Source: Acidobacteriaceae bacterium
Lineage (GTDB): Bacteria > Acidobacteriota > Terriglobia > Terriglobales > Acidobacteriaceae
NCBI GenBank assembly: GCA_030040395.1
Contig: JASHTU010000640.1
Coordinates: 1 to 7,370, forward strand
DNA: 7,370 nucleotides
Direction of reading: 5' to 3'
Below are positions 1 to 5,837 of this stretch, piece by piece. A program made the position numbers and the translations under genes. The notes beneath the pieces are model-generated. The model did not search any database. It saw only the letters and a list, made by a program, of their open reading frames with translations, and was not told the origin of the DNA. Each line of letters begins with the position of its first letter. Within the stretch, counting starts at the first letter, position 1.

Positions 1-1
1 G

Positions 2-703
2 GTGCTGGCCGAGTCGATTGCGCCGGAGACGCCGGAACGCGCGGCGCTCGATTTGTTTGACCGGCTGCGGCTGCGCGCGCCGTTTGCGCAGGCTTGTGCG
101 GCGCTGGGATTCGAGGGCGAAGAGGGATGGCGTGTGGCGGGCCGGATCAAGGTTGGCCTGCTTACGGGCGCCGGCATCGGAAAAATGGAAACTCCGGCGG
201 CGGAGGGGGCGCGTACTGCCATCGGAGCGAAAGAAACAACCGCGCCGGTCGAAGTTGCGGCGGGAGCGTCACCAACGGCAGGCGAGGGGGCGCCAGTTCA
301 ACGAACAGCCAACCAGAGTGTGGCGCTGGCGCCGGCGTTGTGGCTTGATCCCGACGTGCGCTGGCTGTGCGGCGTACACGAGGCGGGGGGCCAATTCTAC
401 CTGATCCGCGAGCGCTACGAGGAACTGCTGTGGTGGCTGCTGATGCCCGAACTGCTGCGGTTGGCCGGCGAGCCGGCGCCCGGCCGCGCGGCGGTGGACG
501 AGTTGAGCAGAACCGTGGATGCGGCGCTAGCCGCTGCCCAGGCCGCGGGCTATCGCGTGGCGGCGCTGCAGGGCACGGCCAAAGACGAAACTGAGCCCGA
601 AGTTGAACCCACCGAATATGTCGAACTTTCGCTCGAAGGCGGCGCCGAGCCCGAAGGGGGGCCCCTTGACGATCTTGAAGCCGAGTCCAAAACAGAGCCC
701 TAA
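2..703 (+). CDS. Unrecognised protein, 3' part, with acidic C-terminal tail
   Basis: The reading frame is already open at the left edge. A GTG lies at base 2, but only one base precedes it, so the true start is probably upstream and the gene is partial. I do not recognise the family. Residues 1-55 look like a folded helical segment (motif LDLFDRLRLRAPFAQA). Residues 56-112 are an Ala/Gly/Thr/Glu-rich stretch that looks like a flexible linker. Residues 113-190 are again folded-looking and aromatic-rich (WLDPDVRWLCGVHE, then YEELLWWLLMPELLRLA), followed by an Ala-rich helix. The last 40 or so residues are dominated by Glu, Pro and Asp and are probably disordered. No signal peptide, membrane segment or catalytic motif is visible in this portion. 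The TAA at 701-703 is followed in the same frame by more sequence of the same acidic character, reported separately. Codon use is GC-rich like the other genes here, and the product is probably cytoplasmic. Confidence 0.7.
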   Translation: MLAESIAPETPERAALDLFDRLRLRAPFAQACAALGFEGEEGWRVAGRIKVGLLTGAGIGKMETPAAEGARTAIGAKETTAPVEVAAGASPTAGEGAPVQRTANQSVALAPALWLDPDVRWLCGVHEAGGQFYLIRERYEELLWWLLMPELLRLAGEPAPGRAAVDELSRTVDAALAAAQAAGYRVAALQGTAKDETEPEVEPTEYVELSLEGGAEPEGGPLDDLEAESKTEP

Positions 704-784
704 GCAAAACCTGATTCCGAGCTCGCCATCGAATCCGCCGCTGAAGAAGCCGGCCTCACTAACTCTGATGACCTCGGCGAATAG
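704..784 (+). other. In-frame continuation of the acidic tail beyond the stop
   Basis: Immediately after the TAA at 701-703 the same frame stays open for 26 codons and ends at TAG 782-784. The translation begins AKPDSELAIESAAEEAG and ends SDDLGE. It is rich in Glu, Asp, Ala and Ser, matching the tail upstream of the stop. The likeliest reading is that the ancestral gene ended at 784 and a single change, for example CAA to TAA, shortened it. Stop-codon readthrough or chance composition are alternatives. It is not a separate gene, because it has no start codon or ribosome binding site. Confidence 0.4.
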
Positions 785-1050
785 ATTAAAGAGACAAGAA
801 TACCTCTAACTTCGCCGCAACCTTTTCTCATGGCTGGGTTGAAGTGGGTATCTGGTTGCATCTGCATCCCAGGAATCAAAGCCTTCGCCTTCGGCATTCG
901 CAGAGAATCCTCAATTAGTCCAAGTGTCCCGGTCCATCCCAAGCGAAAGACCGACGGAGAAGTGCGCGCGGAGAGGCCGAAAGTAGTAATTGCCCCCCAA
1001 CACCCCCGTCGGCTCAGACGGCGCACCCTAGCTGTATCCGGAGGTATATT
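785..1050. other. Intergenic stretch, no convincing gene
   Basis: With the preceding 81 bases this makes 347 bases between two genes. The base composition is more AT-rich and less codon-like than the flanking genes. A 74-residue frame on the + strand (ATG 830, stop 1052-1054) overlaps the next start codon, but no ribosome binding site precedes it and its Arg/Pro/Ile/Ser-rich product resembles nothing I know. A 5-bp stem (CCGTC 1006-1010 with GACGG 1017-1021, loop of six) is too short to call a terminator. The promoter of the downstream secreted-protein gene should lie here, but I see no clear -35/-10 pair. Confidence 0.5.
1040..1044 (+). promoter_or_regulatory. Ribosome binding site fixing the GTG start at 1051
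   Basis: GGAGG ends six bases before the GTG at 1051. The product of that start opens with a basic, then hydrophobic signal-peptide-like segment, which supports the choice. No ATG near the site would give a better N-terminus. Confidence 0.75.
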
Positions 1051-1692
1051 GTGATCCGATTGCTCACAAAACTTTCCCTGGCGGCTCCAACCGCAGCCGC
1101 TTTGCTTTTCGCTTCTTCAACGTTTGCCCCAACCGTAGGTAGCATCTATCCCACCGAGGGCGGGCGAACCACGCTGACTTTATCAAAGGCGTTCCTGGCT
1201 GAAATCACGGCGGCCGGAGCCACTGCAACAACGCTGCCGGGCGCGCAGCTGGATGGGAATGAGATCGCCTTTGGGATAAGCACCGGTGAGATCAATTTGG
1301 CGAACGCCGAAGGCCAGATTGTCCACAACGGCGGGATCATTCTCACTGCCCGCGCGAAACAAGCCACTCTGGACAGCTTCATGCTGACCACGATTGGCGA
1401 ACAGGCCTACGTTTCTGCGCTGGTGGTCGCCAACGGCCGGGTCATGGGCCGCATGAATGTATTCGACATCACCTTGCCGAGCGATCTGACGCTTCCGATC
1501 ACACCCAAAAGCGGCGACTTCTTCCTCGGGGGCGTGGCTTGGAACCTGGATCCTGACGGAGCTACGGTGCTGAACGACGCACTGGGCGTCACAGCATTCC
1601 ACGACAGCGTTTATGTTGGTTACTCGCTCTCGCTGGTCCTCGTGCCGCTGGCCGCGGATGCGCCTGCCACGACAACAACTTCGCCGAATTAA
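1051..1692 (+). CDS. Secreted HtaA-like beta-rich protein, function unknown
   Basis: This is a 213-residue protein beginning at GTG. Residues 1-26 form a probable Sec signal peptide: Arg and Lys near the N-terminus, a hydrophobic Ala/Leu-rich core, and likely cleavage after STFA. The mature part has no cysteine and alternates short hydrophobic strands with turns. Its layout is a TTLTLSKAFLAEI opening, a GNEIAFGISTGEINL strand pair, GQIVHNGGIILTAR at about 88-101, then two further strand blocks. The G-x-I-x-H-x-G-G pattern preceded by a Thr/Leu-rich helix resembles the single-domain HtaA-type proteins common in actinobacteria, some of which bind haem. That assignment is from memory of the family pattern. 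Residues 201-213 are a Thr-rich tail. It acts in the periplasm or outside the cell, and haem or ligand binding is not shown by the sequence. It appears monocistronic: intergenic DNA precedes it and a strong hairpin follows. Confidence 0.8.
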   Translation: MIRLLTKLSLAAPTAAALLFASSTFAPTVGSIYPTEGGRTTLTLSKAFLAEITAAGATATTLPGAQLDGNEIAFGISTGEINLANAEGQIVHNGGIILTARAKQATLDSFMLTTIGEQAYVSALVVANGRVMGRMNVFDITLPSDLTLPITPKSGDFFLGGVAWNLDPDGATVLNDALGVTAFHDSVYVGYSLSLVLVPLAADAPATTTTSPN

Positions 1693-1712
1693 GAATTCGT
1701 CGAATACAGAAT

Positions 1713-1748
1713 GTGATAGGGGAGGGTTCGCGATGCCTCCCTTATCAC
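1713..1748 (+). terminator. Perfect 13-bp hairpin after the secreted-protein gene
   Basis: The arms are 1713-1725 (GTGATAGGGGAGG) and 1736-1748 (CCTCCCTTATCAC), with a 10-base loop. All thirteen positions pair, one of them as a G-U wobble (1719 with 1742). It begins 21 bases after the TAA, as expected for an intrinsic terminator. The following bases (TCTTCGTTG) are only moderately T-rich, so termination may be weak, or the hairpin may mainly protect the mRNA 3' end. Confidence 0.6.
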
Positions 1749-1818
1749 TCTTCGTTGTGATCCCTGACACTTCGCCGCCGGCTCCTTCAGGTTCAAAGTT
1801 CCTACCGGAGCTTGTCTA

Positions 1819-1928
1819 CGGCGGTTCTCCAATCTCCCTGGAGTTTCAGAGGGCGCCCCAGGGGGGTTCTCAAGAAAAACGCCACTTAAGGTCCGGGGCT
1901 CTGGGCTCCTTTGATTGGAGAACCGCCG
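1819..1928. repeat. Long inverted repeat with 16-bp perfect arms
   Basis: CGGCGGTTCTCCAATC at 1819-1834 is exactly complementary to GATTGGAGAACCGCCG at 1913-1928, with 78 bases between. Pairing continues inward after small bulges: GGAG 1840-1843 with CTCC 1906-1909, CAGAG 1847-1851 with CTCTG 1899-1903, and CCCC 1856-1859 with GGGG 1895-1898. This gives about 29 pairs and a terminal loop of roughly 35 bases. As RNA it would be a stable structure ending about 170 bases before the first operon start. As DNA it could be a small terminal-inverted-repeat element. No flanking target-site duplication is evident. Confidence 0.7.
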
Positions 1929-2087
1929 GGGAGCAAAGGTTCCTGGGGAAGCGTGTGCATGGGGCGGCGCGGAACCGATTCTCTCGCGTCGCGCAGGCAG
2001 CGGCGAGCTCCGTTGCTGCTTCTTCTTCCTTTGGCTCTGGGGGTGGTTCATGGCGGGCCGGGCGGGCATGGTGAGTCCGCCACGCAG

Positions 2088-2092
2088 GGAGG
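2088..2092 (+). promoter_or_regulatory. Ribosome binding site deciding the hoxE start
   Basis: GGAGG sits 4 bases before ATG 2097 and 10 bases before ATG 2103, so either could be used and the products differ by two residues. It argues against starts further upstream in the same open frame. Confidence 0.7.
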
Positions 2093-2096
2093 AACG

Positions 2097-2648
2097 ATGC
2101 CGATGGCCGCAAGCGAAATTGCTTCTCAAGTCCTCGACGCCCACGAAAGATTGCTGATCGACCAGACCATCGCGGCGCATCGGGGGCGGCCGGGCGCGCT
2201 GCTGGGGATTCTGGAGGGCGTGCAGGCCGCCAACGCGCACAAGTTTCTCTCCATGGAGTCGCTGCGCTATATTGCAGGCGAGACCGGCATTCCGCCGTCG
2301 AGGGTGTACAGCGCGGCCAGCTTTTATGCGCTGTTCAACCTCGAGCCGCAGGGCGATAACGTGATTTGCGTCTGCCGCGGGACAGCCTGCCACACGCGCG
2401 GTTCGCGCATTCTGCTGGAGAAGGTCTGCCTCGACCTGGGCCTGAGCGAACACGAGTCGGGCGAAAGCAAGGAAACAGAAAAGCTGGCTCTTACGACCGC
2501 CGACAACCGGTTCACGATCCGCACCGTGGCTTGCTTCGGCCAGTGCGCGCTGGCCCCGGTCGTTGAGGTGAACCACCACATCCTGAGCCACGTGAATGAA
2601 CGCACCTTGCAGCGCGAAGTGAAGGCCTTGACACAGGGGAGGAAATGA
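2097..2648 (+). CDS. hoxE: HoxE/NuoE-like [2Fe-2S] diaphorase subunit
   Basis: This 183-residue thioredoxin-fold [2Fe-2S] subunit belongs to soluble NAD(P)H diaphorase/hydrogenase complexes (HoxE, NuoE and HndA relatives). Residues 15-85 are the helical N-terminal half, including the family segment GIPPSRVYSAASFYALFNLEP. The cluster-binding half carries C-R-G-T-A-C (Cys93 and Cys98) and C-F-G-Q-C (Cys146 and Cys150), the expected four ligands. Length is near the family norm of 160-180. The spacer between the Cys pairs is longer than usual because of a charged stretch at about 116-130 (SEHESGESKETEK). It passes electrons between its cluster and the FMN subunit and is cytoplasmic. Its TGA overlaps the ATG of the next gene (ATGA), which indicates translational coupling. 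The symbol hoxE is chosen because the third operon gene is clearly HoxU-like; nuoE-like is an equally fair name. An extended start near 1911 is unlikely. Confidence 0.9.
   Translation: MPMAASEIASQVLDAHERLLIDQTIAAHRGRPGALLGILEGVQAANAHKFLSMESLRYIAGETGIPPSRVYSAASFYALFNLEPQGDNVICVCRGTACHTRGSRILLEKVCLDLGLSEHESGESKETEKLALTTADNRFTIRTVACFGQCALAPVVEVNHHILSHVNERTLQREVKALTQGRK
2636..2642 (+). promoter_or_regulatory. Ribosome binding site at the hoxE-hoxF overlap
   Basis: GGGGAGG lies inside the last codons of hoxE, 2 bases before ATG 2645 and 5 bases before a second adjacent ATG at 2648. The spacing slightly favours the second ATG, a difference of one methionine. Coupled translation across the ATGA overlap is expected either way. 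Confidence 0.6.
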
Positions 2649-5600
2649 TGCCGCGCATTCAGGACATTGGCGTTTTCAACGCGGTCCGTGAGTCCGGGCT
2701 TGCCAAACTGACGCCCGCCATTCCTCGCATCACCGTGAGCATGGGAACCTGCGGCCAAGGCAACGACGCCGAAGAGGTGTACCACGCCCTGTACGCGGCC
2801 ATCGACCACAGCGGCCTCGACGTGATGCTGGCCGGCGTGGGCTGCTTCGGCTGTTGTTTCCAGGAACCTTTGGTAAGCGTGCGCCTGCCGGGATATCCAA
2901 TGGTCGTGCTCTCGCGCGTTCAGTCCAACGACACAACGCGCATTCTCGAAAGCGTCTCTTCCGGCGTTATGCCCGCCGATCTGGTCTTCTGCAAGATCGA
3001 GGAGTGGGATCACATTACCGGGCATGTGCGCTACGGCCAGGGCTACCCGGAGATTCCGCTCTGGAACGCCATTCCGTTCTTCAAGGGCCAGAAGAAGATC
3101 GTGCTGCGCAACTGCGGCCTCATCAGTCCTTCCGACATCGAGGAGTACATCGGCGTCGGCGGCTACCAGGCGCTCTACAAGGTGCTCATCGACGGACGTC
3201 CCGAGACAGTGATCGAGCAAGTGAAAGCCGCGCGGCTGCGGGGCCGAGGCGGCGCAGGCTTCCTGACCGGCAACAAATGGGATTACCTTTCCAAGGCCAA
3301 AGCTGACACGAAATACATCATCTGCAATGCCGACGAGGGCGACCCCGGCGCCTTTATGAACCGCAACGAGATCGAAGGCGATCCCCATGCGCTTCTCGAA
3401 GGCATGATCATCGGCGCCTACGCCATGGGCGCCACTGACGGCATCGTTTATGTGCGCGCAGAATACCCGCTGGCGATCAACCGCCTCAAGCGCGCCCTCG
3501 AGCAGGCAAGGGAATACGGCGTGCTGGGTGCGAACATCCTCGGCCGCGGCTTCAACTTTGACATTGAGATCGTACAGGGCGCAGGCGCCTTCGTCTGCGG
3601 CGAGGAGACGGCCATGATCGCCTCGCTCGAAGGCCATGCTGGCCGGCCGCGTCCCCGGCCGCCCTATCCCGCGCAGCAGGGGCTCTACGGCAAGCCCACT
3701 AACATCAATAACGTCGAAACCTGGTACAACATCGCGCCCATCGTCATGCGCGGCCCCGCATGGTTCGGCGAAACGGGCAGCGCCAAAAGCCCCGGAACTA
3801 AGGTCTTCTCACTGGTGGGCAAGATCCACAACACGGGCCTGGTAGAGATGCCGCTGGGCACCCCGCTCAAGAGCTTCATCTACGACGTGGGCGAAGGCGC
3901 CATCAACGGCCGCAAGATTAAGGCCGTGCAGACTGGCGGGCCATCCGGCGGATGCATCCCAGCCACCATGCTCGATACGCCCGTGGACTACGAGAGCTTG
4001 GCGCATCTCGGGTCCATCATGGGCTCCGGCGGCATGGTGGTGATGGATGAAGACAACTGCATGGTCGACGTGGCGCGTTACTTCATCGAGTTCACGCACC
4101 CGGAGTGCTGCGGCAAGTGCGTGCCCTGCCGGGTGGGCCTGGACAAGGCGCTGCGCATTTTGAAGGCCATTACCAGGGGGGATGGATCGCACGAGCTGCT
4201 GGAGCGGCTGGATGAGTTGTGCCGCATGGTCCGCGAGTGCTCCCTTTGCGGCCTGGGCCAGTCCGCGCCCAATCCCGTGCTCACCACCATGCGGCACTTC
4301 CGCGAAGAGTACGAGGACCACATCGTCGCTCACCGCTGCCGCGCTGGCGTTTGCCAGGAACTCACGTTCTCTCCCTGCGAGAACAGTTGCCCGCTGCACA
4401 TGAACATTCCCCGCTTCCTCACGCTCTATCAGGAGGGCCGGCTGGAGGATGCCTTCGCGTCCGTGGTCCTGGACAATCCCTTGCCCGCTTCGACGGGCCG
4501 CGTCTGCCAGCATCCCTGCGACAACCGCTGCCGCCGCCAGTCGTTCGATGAAGCATTGAACATGCGCGAGGTGCACCGTTTCATTGCCGACGCGATCTAC
4601 CAGTCGGACCGCTTCGGGTCCCTCGTAGAACGGATCCTGGCGCGCAAGCTTGCCCCCACGGGCCGCAAGGTGGCCGTGGCCGGCGCCGGGCCCACAGGGC
4701 TTACGGCAGCGTTTTACCTGGCCATGCTGGGCCACGACGTGACCGTCTTCGACGAGCACAGCGAGGCCGGCGGCATGTTGCGCTTCGCCATCCCGGAGTA
4801 CCGACTGCCCAAGTCGGTCCTGCGCCGCGAGCTCGATCTCATCGAGGCGGCCGGCGTCAAGATGCAGTTCAACACGCGCGTGGGCGCAGATCTTCCGTTA
4901 AGCGATCTCGCCGAGAAATTCGACGCCGTCTTTATTGCCATCGGAACTTGGAAGGAGTCGTGGCTCTATCTTGCGGGAACGGAAATGAAGAGCGTCTATC
5001 CCGCCCTGCAATTCCTTGAGGCTGTCGCCCGGCATGATGAGATCATCGTCGGGTCGCGGGTGGCAATTATCGGCGGCGGCAACGCGGCCATCGATTCCGC
5101 CCGCACCGTGCTCCGCATGGGCGCCCAACCCACGATCCTCTACCGCCGCGAGCGCAAAGACATGCCCGCCATCGACGAAGAGATTCAGGCCGCCGAGGAG
5201 GAGGGCGTGCGCCTCGTCTTTCTCGCCGCGCCACATCGCATCCTGGGCGACGCGAAGGGCAACGTGAAGGCCATCGAGATCGTCAAAACGCGCCCCGGCG
5301 AGTACGACAAGTCGGGCCGCAGAAGGCCGATTCCCACCGACGAGGTGCAACGCTTCGAGTGCGACTGCGTGATTCTGGCCGTGGGCGAAACCTTCGATCA
5401 GGATTTCTGCCGCGCTTCGGGGCTGGAGCTCAAGGAGTCAGGCGCCATGATTGTGGACCGCTACACCTTCGAGACCAGCCGCCCCAATTTCTATGCCGGC
5501 GGCGACGTAATCACCGGAGCATCCAACGTCTCCAACGCCATGGGCTGCGGCAAACAGGCAGCCATGAACATCGACGAACGCCTGATGGGTCAGCGGCGCT

Positions 5601-5809
5601 GGGAACGGCTGTTCCCGGAATTCGACTATGGCAGCCAGACGCCGCCGGAGCCACGCCTCAGCCGCCGTCACGCAGCTCGCCCCATGCCTGCAAGCGCCCG
5701 GGTGAATTCCAAAGAAGAAGTGGTTGCGGGCCTGAGCCCGCAGGAGGCCTTAGAAGAGTGCCGCCGCTGCCTGCGCTGCGATCTGAGAGGCGCCGTCGGC
5801 GCCCGGTGA
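2645..5809 (+). CDS. hoxF: HoxF/NuoF-type NADH-FMN subunit fused to a GltD/NfnB-type FAD-NAD(P) module
   Basis: This 1054-residue protein is about twice the length of a normal HoxF. Residues 25-115 are a thioredoxin-like ferredoxin domain with few cysteines (Cys36, 67, 70, 71). Residues 150-480 are the NADH/FMN core: RGRGGAGFLTGNKW (199-212), CNADEGDPGAFMNR (227-240), then an SLBB-like region. The N3-type [4Fe-4S] ligands are Cys489, 492, 495 and 535. From about 560 it becomes GltD-like. The two-cluster N-terminal region has Cys565, 570, 578 and 582, then GRVCQHPCDNRC (Cys621, 625, 629). An FAD Rossmann motif GAGPTG lies at 680-685 and a second nucleotide motif GGGNAA at 810-815, followed by YRRER, an arginine pattern typical of NADPH-using GltD relatives. 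The closing FAD motif YAGGDVITGASN is at 950-961. The C-terminus adds a Cys1039-x2-Cys-x2-Cys motif. The likely role is NADH oxidation coupled through Fe-S clusters to a second flavin and NAD(P) site. Direction and partner are inferred. It is probably a cytoplasmic complex with HoxE and HoxU. Confidence 0.92.
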   Translation: MMPRIQDIGVFNAVRESGLAKLTPAIPRITVSMGTCGQGNDAEEVYHALYAAIDHSGLDVMLAGVGCFGCCFQEPLVSVRLPGYPMVVLSRVQSNDTTRILESVSSGVMPADLVFCKIEEWDHITGHVRYGQGYPEIPLWNAIPFFKGQKKIVLRNCGLISPSDIEEYIGVGGYQALYKVLIDGRPETVIEQVKAARLRGRGGAGFLTGNKWDYLSKAKADTKYIICNADEGDPGAFMNRNEIEGDPHALLEGMIIGAYAMGATDGIVYVRAEYPLAINRLKRALEQAREYGVLGANILGRGFNFDIEIVQGAGAFVCGEETAMIASLEGHAGRPRPRPPYPAQQGLYGKPTNINNVETWYNIAPIVMRGPAWFGETGSAKSPGTKVFSLVGKIHNTGLVEMPLGTPLKSFIYDVGEGAINGRKIKAVQTGGPSGGCIPATMLDTPVDYESLAHLGSIMGSGGMVVMDEDNCMVDVARYFIEFTHPECCGKCVPCRVGLDKALRILKAITRGDGSHELLERLDELCRMVRECSLCGLGQSAPNPVLTTMRHFREEYEDHIVAHRCRAGVCQELTFSPCENSCPLHMNIPRFLTLYQEGRLEDAFASVVLDNPLPASTGRVCQHPCDNRCRRQSFDEALNMREVHRFIADAIYQSDRFGSLVERILARKLAPTGRKVAVAGAGPTGLTAAFYLAMLGHDVTVFDEHSEAGGMLRFAIPEYRLPKSVLRRELDLIEAAGVKMQFNTRVGADLPLSDLAEKFDAVFIAIGTWKESWLYLAGTEMKSVYPALQFLEAVARHDEIIVGSRVAIIGGGNAAIDSARTVLRMGAQPTILYRRERKDMPAIDEEIQAAEEEGVRLVFLAAPHRILGDAKGNVKAIEIVKTRPGEYDKSGRRRPIPTDEVQRFECDCVILAVGETFDQDFCRASGLELKESGAMIVDRYTFETSRPNFYAGGDVITGASNVSNAMGCGKQAAMNIDERLMGQRRWERLFPEFDYGSQTPPEPRLSRRHAARPMPASARVNSKEEVVAGLSPQEALEECRRCLRCDLRGAVGAR

Positions 5810-5823
5810 GCGCCGCAAACGAG

Positions 5824-5830
5824 AAAGGAG
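5824..5830 (+). promoter_or_regulatory. Ribosome binding site fixing a TTG start for hoxU
   Basis: AAAGGAG ends 7 bases before TTG 5838. The frame from that TTG gives the normal HoxU N-terminus (first strand of the plant-type ferredoxin fold), and no ATG or GTG sits nearby in frame. The rare TTG start is therefore well supported. Confidence 0.75.
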
Positions 5831-5837
5831 CGCCAAG

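Larger units (their letters stand above)
1749..2096. other. Intergenic region and probable leader of the diaphorase operon
   Basis: This stretch has no convincing gene. It contains the long imperfect hairpin at 1819-1928, then a GC-rich segment leading to the ribosome binding site of the first operon gene. The hoxE frame is open upstream of its start (from about 1911), and that upstream part happens to encode a Leu-rich run, but no ribosome binding site supports starting there. No clear -35/-10 promoter was found, though transcription of the operon should begin somewhere in this region. Confidence 0.5.

Noticed and set aside
700..1026. A 108-codon minus-strand frame
   Set aside because: It reads through the tail of the upstream gene and intergenic DNA without a ribosome binding site or domain.
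830..1054. A 74-codon + strand frame whose TGA overlaps the next GTG
   Set aside because: There is no ribosome binding site and no recognisable family, and the composition is unlike its neighbours. The overlap alone is weak evidence.
1685..1699. Small palindrome CGAATT-AAG-AATTCG across the stop of the secreted-protein gene
   Set aside because: It has six-base AT-rich arms and a three-base loop, is easily produced by chance, and a far better hairpin follows.
1911..2096. A 62-residue N-terminal extension of hoxE, with a Leu-rich run like a signal peptide
   Set aside because: No ribosome binding site precedes it. A strong one sits just before ATG 2097, family members start there, and the subunit is cytoplasmic.
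1689..2591. A 300-codon minus-strand frame
   Set aside because: It runs through the hairpin, the inverted repeat and the hoxE gene, and shows no recognisable domain.
2324..3637. A 437-codon open frame on the minus strand opposite hoxE and the start of hoxF
   Set aside because: It lies antisense to genes with unmistakable family motifs, spans a gene junction, and is Ala/His/Val-rich as expected for the complement of GC-rich codons.
3809..4759. A 316-codon minus-strand frame within hoxF
   Set aside because: It is a shadow of a strongly motif-supported gene on the other strand.
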